Shown here: one piece after another, positions 34,758 to 43,640 of the stretch
How positions within the stretch are numbered: the first letter of the stretch is position 1
Layout of the letters: each line of letters opens with the position of its first letter
Source of the DNA: Alistipes senegalensis
Lineage (GTDB): Bacteria > Bacteroidota > Bacteroidia > Bacteroidales > Rikenellaceae
NCBI GenBank assembly: GCA_023664045.1
Contig: JAMPGH010000001.1
Span: forward strand, 584,814 to 634,346
Length of the DNA stretch: 49,533 nucleotides
Direction: 5' to 3'
Notes under the pieces: generated by a model
Seen by the model: the letters and a program-made list of their open reading frames with translations, nothing else
Database searches by the model: none
What the model was told of the DNA's origin: nothing
Position numbers and translations under genes: made by a program

Positions 34758-37700
34758 ATGGAAAGAAATTTTTCCGCCATGAGAAAGGTGCTCGCAACGC
34801 TGTTCGCAGCGGTTTTCGCGACTATTTCGTGGGGGGGGGAATTGCAGGCCCAACCTCGTGAAATCACCGGAACCGTTACTTCGGAGGCCGCCGAGCCGAT
34901 CGTCGGCGCGGCCGTCGTCGCCGAGGGTACCTCGGTCGGCACCTCGACCGATCTTGACGGCCGTTACCGGCTGACGCTGCCTGCCGGCGCGACCGCCATC
35001 ACGGTCTCCTATCTGGGCTACGATCCCGCGACGGTCGTCGTCGGCAACCGCACGACGGTCGACATCCGGCTCGCCGAGTCGGCTTCGGCGCTCGACGAAG
35101 TGGTCGTCGTCGGCTACGGCGTCCAGAAGAAGAAGCTCACCACGGGCGCCAACCTCAACGTCAAGGGCGACGAGCTCATGAAGCGCAGCACCTCCAGCCC
35201 GCTGCAGGCGCTGCAGGGCCAGACGCCGGGCGTGCAGATCACCTCCACGTCGGGACAGCCGGGCGAGGGGATGAAGGTTACGGTCCGCGGTCTGGGCACC
35301 ACGGGCAGCGCCGGTCCGCTCTACGTCGTCGACGGCATCCCGGGCGACATCACCAAGCTCAACCCCGCCGACATCGAGTCGATCGACATCCTCAAGGACG
35401 CCGCTTCGGCCGCCATCTACGGTTCGCAGGCCGCCAACGGCGTCGTGCTGGTAACCACCAAGAGCGGCAAGAAGGGTTCGGCGCAGGTCTACTACGACGG
35501 TTACTACGGCGTGCAGACCATCTACCGCAAGGCCAGCATGCTCGATGCCTCGCAGTACCGCACCATCATGGACGAGCAGTCGCTCAACTCCGGCGGCACG
35601 CCCTACGACTGGTCTCAGTACAACATGGCCGACACCGACTGGGCCGACCAGATGTTCCGGTCGTCGGCTCCCACGCAGAACCACACCGTCGGCGTCTCGG
35701 GCGGCGGCGAAACGTCGGTCTACGCCTTCTCGTTCAACTACACCGATCAGGAGGGTCTGGCCGGCAGCCGCGAGAAGTCGTCGCTCAAGAGCTACAAGTT
35801 CCGCGTCAATACCGAGCATAAGGTCTACCGCGACATCCTCAAGATCGGCGAGCACTTCACTTTCGTGCATAACGAGCAGGCCGGCATCGGCGTGGGCAAC
35901 CAATATAATAATACGTTGCGCGCTGCGTTCGCCGCTTCGCCGCTGGCCCACGTCTACGGCGGCAACTACTACGGCTGGGGCGACGAGAAGGGTACCTGGA
36001 ACGACTCGGCTTACGAGGGCGAGGGCGGCATCCAGAACCAGTGGAACCCCGAGGACGGCAACCCCTACGCATCGATGATGCTGGGGCGTTCGCTCACCAA
36101 GTCGCAGAACGTCATCGGCGACGTCTACGCCGAGCTGCAGCCCGTCGAGGGGCTGAGAATCCGCTCCACGCTGGGTCTCTCGTTCTACGCCAGCCGCGGC
36201 CACAGCATCGGCTTCCCCTCCAAGTGGGATTCTTTCGGCAGCGCCCCCTCCGAGGAGGAGCACTACTACGCCAGCGTCTCGCAGAGCCAGTCCAACGGCT
36301 ACTCCCTCTCGTGGATCAACACCGCGCAGTACGACTTCACCGTCCGCGACGACCACAACCTTTCGTTCATGATCGGTTCCGAGTGGGACACCAACGAGGG
36401 CGAGTGGATCAGCGGCTCGAACAAGATCTCCGTCGAGCAGTTCAAGGACTTCCGGCACGCTTGGCTCGACAACGGCGTCGACGTCAGCACCTTCTGGGGC
36501 AAGCCCTCGGGCAACGTCAACGACGTCGACCGCACGATGTCGCTCTTCGCGCGCGCAGGTTATAATTATAAGGAGAAGTACATGGTCAACGTAACGTTCC
36601 GCGCCGACGCTTCTTCGAAATTCGCCAAGGGCAACCGCTGGGGTTACTTCCCCTCGGTTTCGGCCGGCTGGGTGCTCACCGAGGAGAAGTGGGCCCGCAA
36701 CAGCCGGTGGCTCGACTTCTTCAAGCTCCGCGGTTCGTGGGGTCAGGTCGGCAACAAGAACATCGGCAATTACATGTACACCGCGCCGATCTCCACTTCG
36801 AACCACGGTTATAACTTCGGTACGGGCCTCGGCTCGGCGGCCGAGCAGCTGGGTTCGATCCAGACGCGTCTGGCCAACCTCGACATCAAGTGGGAGACTT
36901 CCGAGCAGCTCGACTTCGGCTTCGACGCCCGCTTGTTCGGCAATCGCCTCGACGTGAACTTCGACTGGTACCGCAAGACGACGCGCGACTGGCTCGTCGA
37001 GGCTCCCATCATCGCCACCACCGGTACCGGCGCTCCTTATATCAACGGCGGCGACGTGAAGAACACCGGCGTCGAGCTCGCCCTCAACTGGCACGCTTCG
37101 GCCGGCCGCGACTTCCACTACTACGTCGGCGTGAACGGCGCCTACAACAAGAACCGCGTGGGCCGCATTCCCAACACCGACGGCATCATCCACGGTCCCG
37201 ACAACCAGATCTACCAGAACGCGCCCGAGTTCTACCGCGCGCAGGACGGCCACGCCATCGGTTACTGGTGGGGTCTGCAGACCGCGGGCGTCTTCCAGAA
37301 CCAGCAGCAGATCGACGAGTGGCGCGCCGCCGGCAACGGCATCTATCAGGCCGACGTGCAGCCGGGCGACGCGATCTTCGTCGATCAGGACCATAACGGC
37401 ATCATCGACGAGAACGACCGCGTGGATCTGGGCAACGGCATGCCCGACTTCACCTACGGCTTCTCGCTGGGCTTCGACTGGAAGGGCCTCGACTTCAATG
37501 TTACCGCCTACGGCTCGGCAGGCGTCGATCTGGTGCAGTCGTACCGCAATCCCAATGCGCAGCGCGCCAACTATACCACGGCGATCCTCGGTCGCTGGAC
37601 GGGCGAGGGCACCTCGAACCGCATTCCGCGCGTAACCAACAACGGCACCAACTACCAGCCTTTCTCCGACCTCTACATTCAGGACGGCGACTTCCTGCGC

Positions 37701-37925
37701 ATTTCGAACATCACTGTGGGCTACGACTTCGCCCGCCTGATCGACAAGTCGTGGATGTCGCAGCTGCGGCTCTACTTCTCCGTGCAGAACGCCTTCACCT
37801 TCACCGAGTACGACGGCATGGATCCCGAGATCGGCTACGGTACTTCGGACTGGTGCTCGGGCGTCGACGTGGGTTACTATCCCCACCCGCGCACCTACCT
37901 CGTGGGCCTGAATATCAAGTTCTAA
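34758..37925 (+). CDS. SusC/RagA family TonB-linked outer membrane transporter
   Basis: This is the outer-membrane importer of the locus, 1055 residues. After the signal peptide (start MERNFSAMRKVLATLFAAVF; alternative Met at residue 8) comes a carboxypeptidase-regulatory-like domain (about 35-115, ITGTVTSEA), the junction SALDEVVVVGYGVQKKKLTTGA, the plug (about 120-235), and a 22-stranded barrel ending in YLVGLNIKF. SusC forms a lidded pore with the SusD gene product encoded next. The start is in front of a G9 tract at codons 25-28, which makes this gene a candidate for frameshift switching. No TonB box variants were examined. Confidence 0.95.
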   Translation: MERNFSAMRKVLATLFAAVFATISWGGELQAQPREITGTVTSEAAEPIVGAAVVAEGTSVGTSTDLDGRYRLTLPAGATAITVSYLGYDPATVVVGNRTTVDIRLAESASALDEVVVVGYGVQKKKLTTGANLNVKGDELMKRSTSSPLQALQGQTPGVQITSTSGQPGEGMKVTVRGLGTTGSAGPLYVVDGIPGDITKLNPADIESIDILKDAASAAIYGSQAANGVVLVTTKSGKKGSAQVYYDGYYGVQTIYRKASMLDASQYRTIMDEQSLNSGGTPYDWSQYNMADTDWADQMFRSSAPTQNHTVGVSGGGETSVYAFSFNYTDQEGLAGSREKSSLKSYKFRVNTEHKVYRDILKIGEHFTFVHNEQAGIGVGNQYNNTLRAAFAASPLAHVYGGNYYGWGDEKGTWNDSAYEGEGGIQNQWNPEDGNPYASMMLGRSLTKSQNVIGDVYAELQPVEGLRIRSTLGLSFYASRGHSIGFPSKWDSFGSAPSEEEHYYASVSQSQSNGYSLSWINTAQYDFTVRDDHNLSFMIGSEWDTNEGEWISGSNKISVEQFKDFRHAWLDNGVDVSTFWGKPSGNVNDVDRTMSLFARAGYNYKEKYMVNVTFRADASSKFAKGNRWGYFPSVSAGWVLTEEKWARNSRWLDFFKLRGSWGQVGNKNIGNYMYTAPISTSNHGYNFGTGLGSAAEQLGSIQTRLANLDIKWETSEQLDFGFDARLFGNRLDVNFDWYRKTTRDWLVEAPIIATTGTGAPYINGGDVKNTGVELALNWHASAGRDFHYYVGVNGAYNKNRVGRIPNTDGIIHGPDNQIYQNAPEFYRAQDGHAIGYWWGLQTAGVFQNQQQIDEWRAAGNGIYQADVQPGDAIFVDQDHNGIIDENDRVDLGNGMPDFTYGFSLGFDWKGLDFNVTAYGSAGVDLVQSYRNPNAQRANYTTAILGRWTGEGTSNRIPRVTNNGTNYQPFSDLYIQDGDFLRISNITVGYDFARLIDKSWMSQLRLYFSVQNAFTFTEYDGMDPEIGYGTSDWCSGVDVGYYPHPRTYLVGLNIKF
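34831..34839 (+). repeat. G9 homopolymer inside the susC signal-peptide region
   Basis: Nine consecutive G at codons 25-28 (Trp-Gly-Gly-Glu), inside the signal peptide of susC. Gain or loss of one base would shift the frame near the start of the protein. Confidence 0.9.
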
Positions 37926-37946
37926 CATCCTAAACATCGAAAGCAC

Positions 37947-39653
37947 ATGAATGCAACGATAAAATATCTGTCGGCGATTCTTCTCGCAGGAGCCGTCTCC
38001 TGTTCGCTCGATACCGAGTCGATGTCGAGCATCGACAGCGGCACCTATTACAAGACGATGGCCGATGCCGAGGCGGCGCGCGTCGGTTGCTACGACGGCT
38101 ACCGCCGCATCTCGGCCGAGAACGCCCTGTCGTTCACGCTGGCTTCGGAGGTCATGGGCGACGACTGCTTCGGCGGCGCCGGCATGGGCGACGCCCGCAA
38201 CTACCAGATGCTCGACCGCTTCGACATCGCGCAGGCTCCCGGCTCGGTCAACGAGTTCAACGACCTGTGGCGCCTCTCCTACAACGCGATCTTCAACTGC
38301 AATACGTTGCTCGCCAACCTCGGGAACATCGAGTGGAAGGCCGACGCGTCGCGTGGCTGCGAAACTCCCGAGGCCACCCGCGACGCCTACGAGGGCGAGG
38401 CGCGTTTCTTGCGCGCCGTGGTCTACTTCGACCTCGTGCGGTTGTTCGAGCGCGTGCCTCTGCTGACCGTCCCCACGAAGGAGGTCGTCGCGCAGGCCGC
38501 TCCCGAGGAGACCTACGCATTGATCATCGCCGACCTCAAGTTCGCAATGGAGCATATCCCCTACGTGCCCACTCCCGCTTGGCATAAGAGCTTCGACGGT
38601 ACGGCTACCGCCGATGCCGCCGCCGCCCTGCTGGGCCGCGTCTACCTCTTCTATACGGGTTACTACGGCAAGGAGCACGAGGCCCTCACGAAGGCCGAGG
38701 CCGTCGAGGCGCTGGAGTTCGTCGTCGAGCGCGGCAACTACGGCCTCGTCCAGAAGGGCGACGACGATGCCAACGGCTTCACGCGCCTGTGGCGCGCCGC
38801 CATCGCCACCGACGCCGGTGCCGGCAAGGGGCTCGACAACCACTCGTGGGTGGGCCGCGCCTGCGAATACGCCGAGACCAACGAGTTCATCTTCACCCAG
38901 AAGTTCAACTTCCTCTCCAACTACAACGGCAACGCCTCGGGCAACCGGTGGTTGGTGATGGTGGGTCTCCGCAACATCGACCACGTGCAGGCCGTGCCTT
39001 ACGGCAAGGGCTGGGGCATCATGACCGTCAGCCCCGACGCCAAGCGCGTCTTCGAGGCCGCCGACCCGCGTCTCAAGGCCACGATCATCGACTTCGCGTC
39101 GGAGGGCCGCACGGGCGTAACCGATCAGGTCGTTTCGTTGGGCGACTGGCGCGAGTTCACAGGGTATAACTTCAAGAAGTACATCCCCCTCTCTTGCAAC
39201 GTCGACGGCAAGGCCGTCGCCGAGGTCTCCGGTTCCGATTTCGCCGAGGGCGAGCAGGATTTCCAGATCTCGCAGTATCAGGACGTCGTCATCATGCGTT
39301 ACGCCGACGTGCTGCTCATGCTCTCCGAGCTGAAGGAGGACGCCTCCTACATGAATCTGGTCCGCCAGCGCGCCGGCATGGGCGACCTGGCCTATTCGAA
39401 GGAGAACATCCTCGCGGAGCGTCATCGCGAGCTCATGGGCGAGGGCGTCCGTTACTGGGACCTGCTGCGTCAGGGCGTGGAGTACGCCGCCGAGACGATC
39501 GCCGGTTCGTGGACCGTCCAGAGCGGCAACGTCGACGACCGGATCGTCATTTCGAAGGAGAACATCCTCTCCAAGCGGGGTCTGTGCCGCATTCCCGAGA
39601 GCCAGATCGTGGCCGCGAACGGCGTCTATACGCAGAACCCGGGATGGAACTAA
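37947..39653 (+). CDS. SusD/RagB family outer-membrane lipoprotein
   Basis: The 568-residue protein carries a lipoprotein signal with Cys19 (LLAGAVSC). The N-terminal SusD-like part has the helical TPR scaffold (SYNAIFNCNTLLANL, EARFLRAVVYFDLVRLFERV), and the C-terminal part carries RHRELMGEGVRYWDLLRQG, the usual signature before the ending with IPESQI. SusD sits on the cell surface as the lid of SusC and binds the glycan. It begins 21 bases after susC. Full length, with no sign of damage. Confidence 0.94.
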   Translation: MNATIKYLSAILLAGAVSCSLDTESMSSIDSGTYYKTMADAEAARVGCYDGYRRISAENALSFTLASEVMGDDCFGGAGMGDARNYQMLDRFDIAQAPGSVNEFNDLWRLSYNAIFNCNTLLANLGNIEWKADASRGCETPEATRDAYEGEARFLRAVVYFDLVRLFERVPLLTVPTKEVVAQAAPEETYALIIADLKFAMEHIPYVPTPAWHKSFDGTATADAAAALLGRVYLFYTGYYGKEHEALTKAEAVEALEFVVERGNYGLVQKGDDDANGFTRLWRAAIATDAGAGKGLDNHSWVGRACEYAETNEFIFTQKFNFLSNYNGNASGNRWLVMVGLRNIDHVQAVPYGKGWGIMTVSPDAKRVFEAADPRLKATIIDFASEGRTGVTDQVVSLGDWREFTGYNFKKYIPLSCNVDGKAVAEVSGSDFAEGEQDFQISQYQDVVIMRYADVLLMLSELKEDASYMNLVRQRAGMGDLAYSKENILAERHRELMGEGVRYWDLLRQGVEYAAETIAGSWTVQSGNVDDRIVISKENILSKRGLCRIPESQIVAANGVYTQNPGWN

Positions 39654-39677
39654 TCCGAATCTTAAGACTCTAAAACC

Positions 39678-41957
39678 ATGAAAAAGATATTTCGACTGTT
39701 TCTGTCGGCTGCGGCGGGCTTCGTCTTGGGAGCCTGCACGCCCGATGCGCCCGAACTCCCGGAGATGACTTTCTCGGCGGAGGATCTCGTCATGGGCGAA
39801 GCCTATACGATCACGCAGGACGCCGACGATCCCAATACCGTCTACCTCGCCAGCTTGCTCAAGGGCGTAACTCCCTTGTGGGAGTACCCCGGCGGGCGGT
39901 CCCAGAAGTCGGAGGTGAAGCTGCAGATCGCCTTCAAGGGGCAGTATACCTTCCGGTTCGGCGTGATGACTCCCGGCGGCTACGTCTACGGCGAGCCTTA
40001 CGTGCTGGACCTTACGACCGACAACTTCGCCTACGTCGAGAACGAGTTGTGGACCTGCCTCTCGGGCGGCCGCGGCAAATCGAAAACGTGGGTGCTCGAC
40101 CTCGACGCCGAGGGCAACACCACCTACTTCAAGGGTCCCAAGTGGTTCTTCGCCAACGGCTATACGTGGGACGCCGTGCATAAGGCCGACGGCTCCTGCT
40201 ACCTCGACATGAGCGACTACGCCGCCGCAGGTTACGCCGAGTGCATCGCGCCTTACATCGTCGACGGCGCTTCGGCTTGGTACTGGGCCGCCGACTGGGC
40301 CGGCAACTCCTGGATGTGCGGGGCCGCCGACTACGGTACGATGACTTTCGACCTCATCGACGGCGCCAACTGCACGGTGGTCGACGCCAACGGCAACGAG
40401 ATCAAGGGTTCCTACATCCTCGACGCCGATTCGCATACGATCGCTTTCACCGACGTGGTGATGCTCAACCCCGACGGCATGACGGCCAACCCCGCCAGCT
40501 TGCGGCTGATCGCGCTGGACGACTACCGCCTGCAGATCGCCGCCGTGCCCGATCCTCCCTATACGGCTCCCGACGATCCTTCGATGACCGTCTACAACTT
40601 CGTTACGAAGGAGTACTTCGACAACCCGCCCGCTCCCGAGGAGCCTAAGGAGCCCGAGCTCCCGGAGGGTTGGAAGGATATCGTCGGCCAGATCACGCAG
40701 ACGGCCATCAAGTGGACGCTCTCGACCGAGAATCCGCTCGACTGGTGCACTCTCTCGGGCGGCCGCATGAACGGCTGGAACTCCCCGTCCGACTATCCCG
40801 ACTGGCTCGGCACGCCCGATCCGGCCGTCTACGGCGACTTCTCGCTCACGATGGACAGCTCCACGGGCGCTTACGTGGCTGTCGCTCCCGACGGCAGCGA
40901 GACCGCCGGCAGCTACTCGCTCGACGACAAGGGCGTCTACAAGTTCGACAACGGGCTGCCTTCGTTCACGCTCATCGGGTGGGCTTCGTTCGCCACGACG
41001 GACGACAACGAGTTGCGCATCATGTCGATCGAGACCGCCGGCAGCGGCACCATCCGCGGCATGTGGCTCGGCGCTAAGGCGGCCGATAAGGACGAGTATA
41101 CGGCCTACCACCTCATCGCCAACGTCGGCAGCGGCGATTCGGCCGAAGGGGAATCGGGTTACGACGCTTCGATCTACTTCACCAATTCGTCGTGGTGGCC
41201 TTCGGGCAACGGCGCGGTCGTGAAGATCACCGGCGACGGCACCTATACTTGCGAATTCGCCGTCGAGCAGCAGGTTACCGACGCTATGGTGTTCACCGTG
41301 GACATCGCCGGCCTGCGCAAGGACCATCCCGCTGCGGGCGCTGCGGTCAAGGCCGTTCGTTGCGACGGGCAGGAGATCGCTTTCGATGCCGCGAAAGTCG
41401 CTTACGGCGATCTGGAGGGCAACGGCAATCTGCGTCTCGAACTGGCGAATGCCTTCGGCCCGACCAGTGGCGATCCGGCCGTCGCCGCCGTCGACTTCTC
41501 GCAGAAGATCGAGGTCGATTTCGAGGTGAAGTTCGAGGCTTACGAGGCTCAGATCATGATTACCAACAGCGGTTGGTGGCCGTCCTACAGCGGTGCCACG
41601 CAGGCCGGCGTTCTGGGTGTGGGCAAGTATCTGATCGGGCTCGAGGAGATGGGCGATGCCATCACCGCACCGATGATCTTCTGCATCGACGTGCTGGGTT
41701 ATCCCGACGCGGCGACCGCCAAGTGCGGCATCCACTCCATCGAGGTCAACGGCGAGAAAGTTACGGTCAAGGCCGGGAACCTCGCCTACGGCGACCTCGA
41801 AAAGAAAGGCAATCTGCGTTGGGAGTTCTTCAACATCTACGGCGATACTAAGGGTTCTTCGACCGACAGTGCGTTGGACTATAGCCAGTCGGTGATCGAC
41901 GGCAGCGAGTTCACCGAGGTGAAGAGTCTCAAGATCCTCGTATCGATCGACGAATAA
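39678..41957 (+). CDS. Surface glycan-binding-type lipoprotein with duplicated domains
   Basis: This 759-residue lipoprotein (Cys20, GFVLGAC) stands where xyloglucan loci encode a surface glycan-binding protein. An N-terminal Ig-like domain (about 22-115) is followed by two copies of one unit (A: about 125-315 and 345-485) and two copies of another (B: about 495-620 and 622-756). A copies share WTCLSGGR / WCTLSGGR, GSYILD / GSYSLD and DDYRLQI / DDNELRIM. B copies share FTNSSWWPS / ITNSGWWPS, AMVFTVDIAG / PMIFCIDVLG and AYGDLE followed by GNLR. The many tryptophans fit sugar binding. I recognise no catalytic residues. Binding of the substrate is inferred from position; the family is not one I can name. 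Confidence 0.72.
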   Translation: MKKIFRLFLSAAAGFVLGACTPDAPELPEMTFSAEDLVMGEAYTITQDADDPNTVYLASLLKGVTPLWEYPGGRSQKSEVKLQIAFKGQYTFRFGVMTPGGYVYGEPYVLDLTTDNFAYVENELWTCLSGGRGKSKTWVLDLDAEGNTTYFKGPKWFFANGYTWDAVHKADGSCYLDMSDYAAAGYAECIAPYIVDGASAWYWAADWAGNSWMCGAADYGTMTFDLIDGANCTVVDANGNEIKGSYILDADSHTIAFTDVVMLNPDGMTANPASLRLIALDDYRLQIAAVPDPPYTAPDDPSMTVYNFVTKEYFDNPPAPEEPKEPELPEGWKDIVGQITQTAIKWTLSTENPLDWCTLSGGRMNGWNSPSDYPDWLGTPDPAVYGDFSLTMDSSTGAYVAVAPDGSETAGSYSLDDKGVYKFDNGLPSFTLIGWASFATTDDNELRIMSIETAGSGTIRGMWLGAKAADKDEYTAYHLIANVGSGDSAEGESGYDASIYFTNSSWWPSGNGAVVKITGDGTYTCEFAVEQQVTDAMVFTVDIAGLRKDHPAAGAAVKAVRCDGQEIAFDAAKVAYGDLEGNGNLRLELANAFGPTSGDPAVAAVDFSQKIEVDFEVKFEAYEAQIMITNSGWWPSYSGATQAGVLGVGKYLIGLEEMGDAITAPMIFCIDVLGYPDAATAKCGIHSIEVNGEKVTVKAGNLAYGDLEKKGNLRWEFFNIYGDTKGSSTDSALDYSQSVIDGSEFTEVKSLKILVSIDE

Positions 41958-41972
41958 TTTCCCGTTCCGTTG

Positions 41973-42000
41973 AATCCCGCCCTCTGCGGAGGGCGGGATT
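41973..42000 (+). terminator. Terminator or attenuator between the glycan-binding protein and GH5 genes
   Basis: AATCCCGCCCTC (41973-41984) pairs perfectly with GAGGGCGGGATT (41989-42000) around TGCG, followed by TTTCTT. It looks like a full intrinsic terminator, yet it lies inside the operon, 21 bases before the GH5 ATG. Partial termination would make less GH5 than SusC/SusD. Confidence 0.8.
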
Positions 42001-42020
42001 TTCTTCATACACTTCCTTCC

Positions 42021-43529
42021 ATGAAAAAAATCATCTCTCTTCTCTGCGCCTTCGCCATGCTCGCTTCGGCTGCGGCTTGCTCCGACAGCGATCCCGGCGG
42101 CGATCCCGTCCCCGGCGGCAAGGAGTACGAGCTCAGCCTCTCGCCCGCCGCGTTCGCCGAGGTTCCGGCCGAGGGCTCGGGCGACGCACCTCTCGTGCTG
42201 ACCCTCCGCACCACCGCTCCTTCTTGGAGCGTCGTCCGGGCCGAGGACAACGACTGGGCCTTGCCCAATATCTCCGTGGGATTGGCCGGCGAGCATGCCG
42301 TTCGCATCTCCGTGGCGGCGAATGGGGGCGAAGCCCGTTCGACCTCCTTCACGGTCCGGGCCACCGGGTGCGACGACCTCGCTTTCTCCGTCTTGCAGGC
42401 CGGGGCCGAGATCCCTCCCGCGCCCGTTTTCGACGATCCCGATGCGATGCCCGACCGCATCGAGGCCGATGCCTCGGGCATGGAGTCCGACGCCATGACG
42501 TTGGCCGCCAAGATGACGGCCGGCATCAACATCGGCAATACGTTGGAGGCTTGCGACAACAAGGGCAGCGCCGACATGACCGTGTGGAGCGGCAGCGAAA
42601 CGACGTGGGGCAACCCGCAGATCACGCAGACGCTCATCGACGGTTACAAGGCCGCCGGCTTCGACGCCGTGCGCATCCCCGTCGCATGGGTCTGCGGCCA
42701 TATCTCCGACTTCGAAACTTGGAAGATCGACCTCGCGTGGCTGGCCCGCGTGCGGGAGGTCGTCGATTATTGCCGCACCGCCGACATGTACGTCCTCATC
42801 AACATCCATTGGGACGGGGGCTGGCTCGAGAACAACCCCACCTACGCCCGGCAGGAGGAGGTCAACGCCATGCAGCGGCGGCTGTGGACGCAGATCGCCA
42901 AGTACTTCCGCGACTACGACGAGCACCTGCTCTTCGCCGGCACCAACGAGGTGCATGCCGATTACGGCACGCCCACCGACGAGCACATCGCCGTGCAGCA
43001 GTCGTTCAACCAGACTTTCGTCGACGCCGTGCGCGACACGGGCGGCCGCAACGCCTTCCGCGTGCTCGTTACGCAGACCTACAACACCAACATCTGGTTA
43101 GGGGCTCAGAAGCACGTCATGTCCCGGGATCGGGTCGAGGGCCGGCAGATGCTTGAGGTGCATTGCTACGATCCGTGGAGCTTCTGCGGCGACGACCCCT
43201 CCGCTTCGACGTGGGGTTCCGACGCCGAGATCGAGACGCTGCGTTCGCAGTTCACGCAGCTGGGGTCGTTCTACGACGCCGGCATTCCTTTCATCCTCGG
43301 CGAGTACGGCGCTCTCTACCAACCCGCGCTCAAAAACCGCGAGGGCTACATGGCGAGCCGTTGCAAGTGGATCTTCCACGCCACGAAGTTCGCCGTCGAG
43401 AACGGTTACGTGCCTTTCGTGTGGGATACCGGCTCCGACGTCATGAACCGCTCCACGGGTACGCCCCACGAGATCCAGCAGCCGTACCTCGACGCCCTGA
43501 TGCGGGGCGCCCGCGGCGAGGCCTATTGA
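42021..43529 (+). CDS. GH5 endo-glucanase with BACON domain, probable endo-xyloglucanase
   Basis: The 502-residue lipoprotein (Cys20, ASAAAC) has an N-terminal BACON domain (about 35-127) and a GH5 barrel (about 155-495). The acid/base is Glu310 in FAGTNEVH and the nucleophile Glu428 in FILGEYGAL; the TAGINIGNTLEA and RIPVAW segments are those of GH5 subfamily 4 type. BACON-GH5 is the architecture of the vanguard endo-xyloglucanase BoGH5A, which sits on the outer surface and cuts the backbone. Other beta-glucanase activities are possible. It starts just after a terminator-like hairpin. Confidence 0.9.
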   Translation: MKKIISLLCAFAMLASAAACSDSDPGGDPVPGGKEYELSLSPAAFAEVPAEGSGDAPLVLTLRTTAPSWSVVRAEDNDWALPNISVGLAGEHAVRISVAANGGEARSTSFTVRATGCDDLAFSVLQAGAEIPPAPVFDDPDAMPDRIEADASGMESDAMTLAAKMTAGINIGNTLEACDNKGSADMTVWSGSETTWGNPQITQTLIDGYKAAGFDAVRIPVAWVCGHISDFETWKIDLAWLARVREVVDYCRTADMYVLINIHWDGGWLENNPTYARQEEVNAMQRRLWTQIAKYFRDYDEHLLFAGTNEVHADYGTPTDEHIAVQQSFNQTFVDAVRDTGGRNAFRVLVTQTYNTNIWLGAQKHVMSRDRVEGRQMLEVHCYDPWSFCGDDPSASTWGSDAEIETLRSQFTQLGSFYDAGIPFILGEYGALYQPALKNREGYMASRCKWIFHATKFAVENGYVPFVWDTGSDVMNRSTGTPHEIQQPYLDALMRGARGEAY

Positions 43530-43567
43530 CCGCTCCGTCTCGAATACGAAGAATAGCGCAGGTCCCG

Positions 43568-43597
43568 TTGCGGCTTGCGTTATTTTTCGTATCTTCG
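43568..43597 (+). promoter_or_regulatory. Probable promoter of the hybrid two-component regulator gene
   Basis: TTG at 43568-43570 and TATCTTCG at 43590-43597 are 19 bases apart. The -7 element differs from TAnnTTTG at one position, so the promoter may be weak. The ATG is at 43641. Confidence 0.5.
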
Positions 43598-43640
43598 CAA
43601 TATACGACCCTTCCCCGCTGACCGAAACTTTCCGGAAACC

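Noticed and set aside
34731-42986. An 8.2-kb stop-free antisense frame (over 2700 codons) opposite susC, susD, the binder gene and part of GH5; similar long ones at 43098-47711, 29413-32715 and 6457-8247
   Set aside because: They are by-products of high GC content and strong codon bias in the sense genes, which avoid the codons that would read as stops on the other strand. The translations are Val/Gly/Arg/Asp-rich, show no family motif and cross several gene borders.
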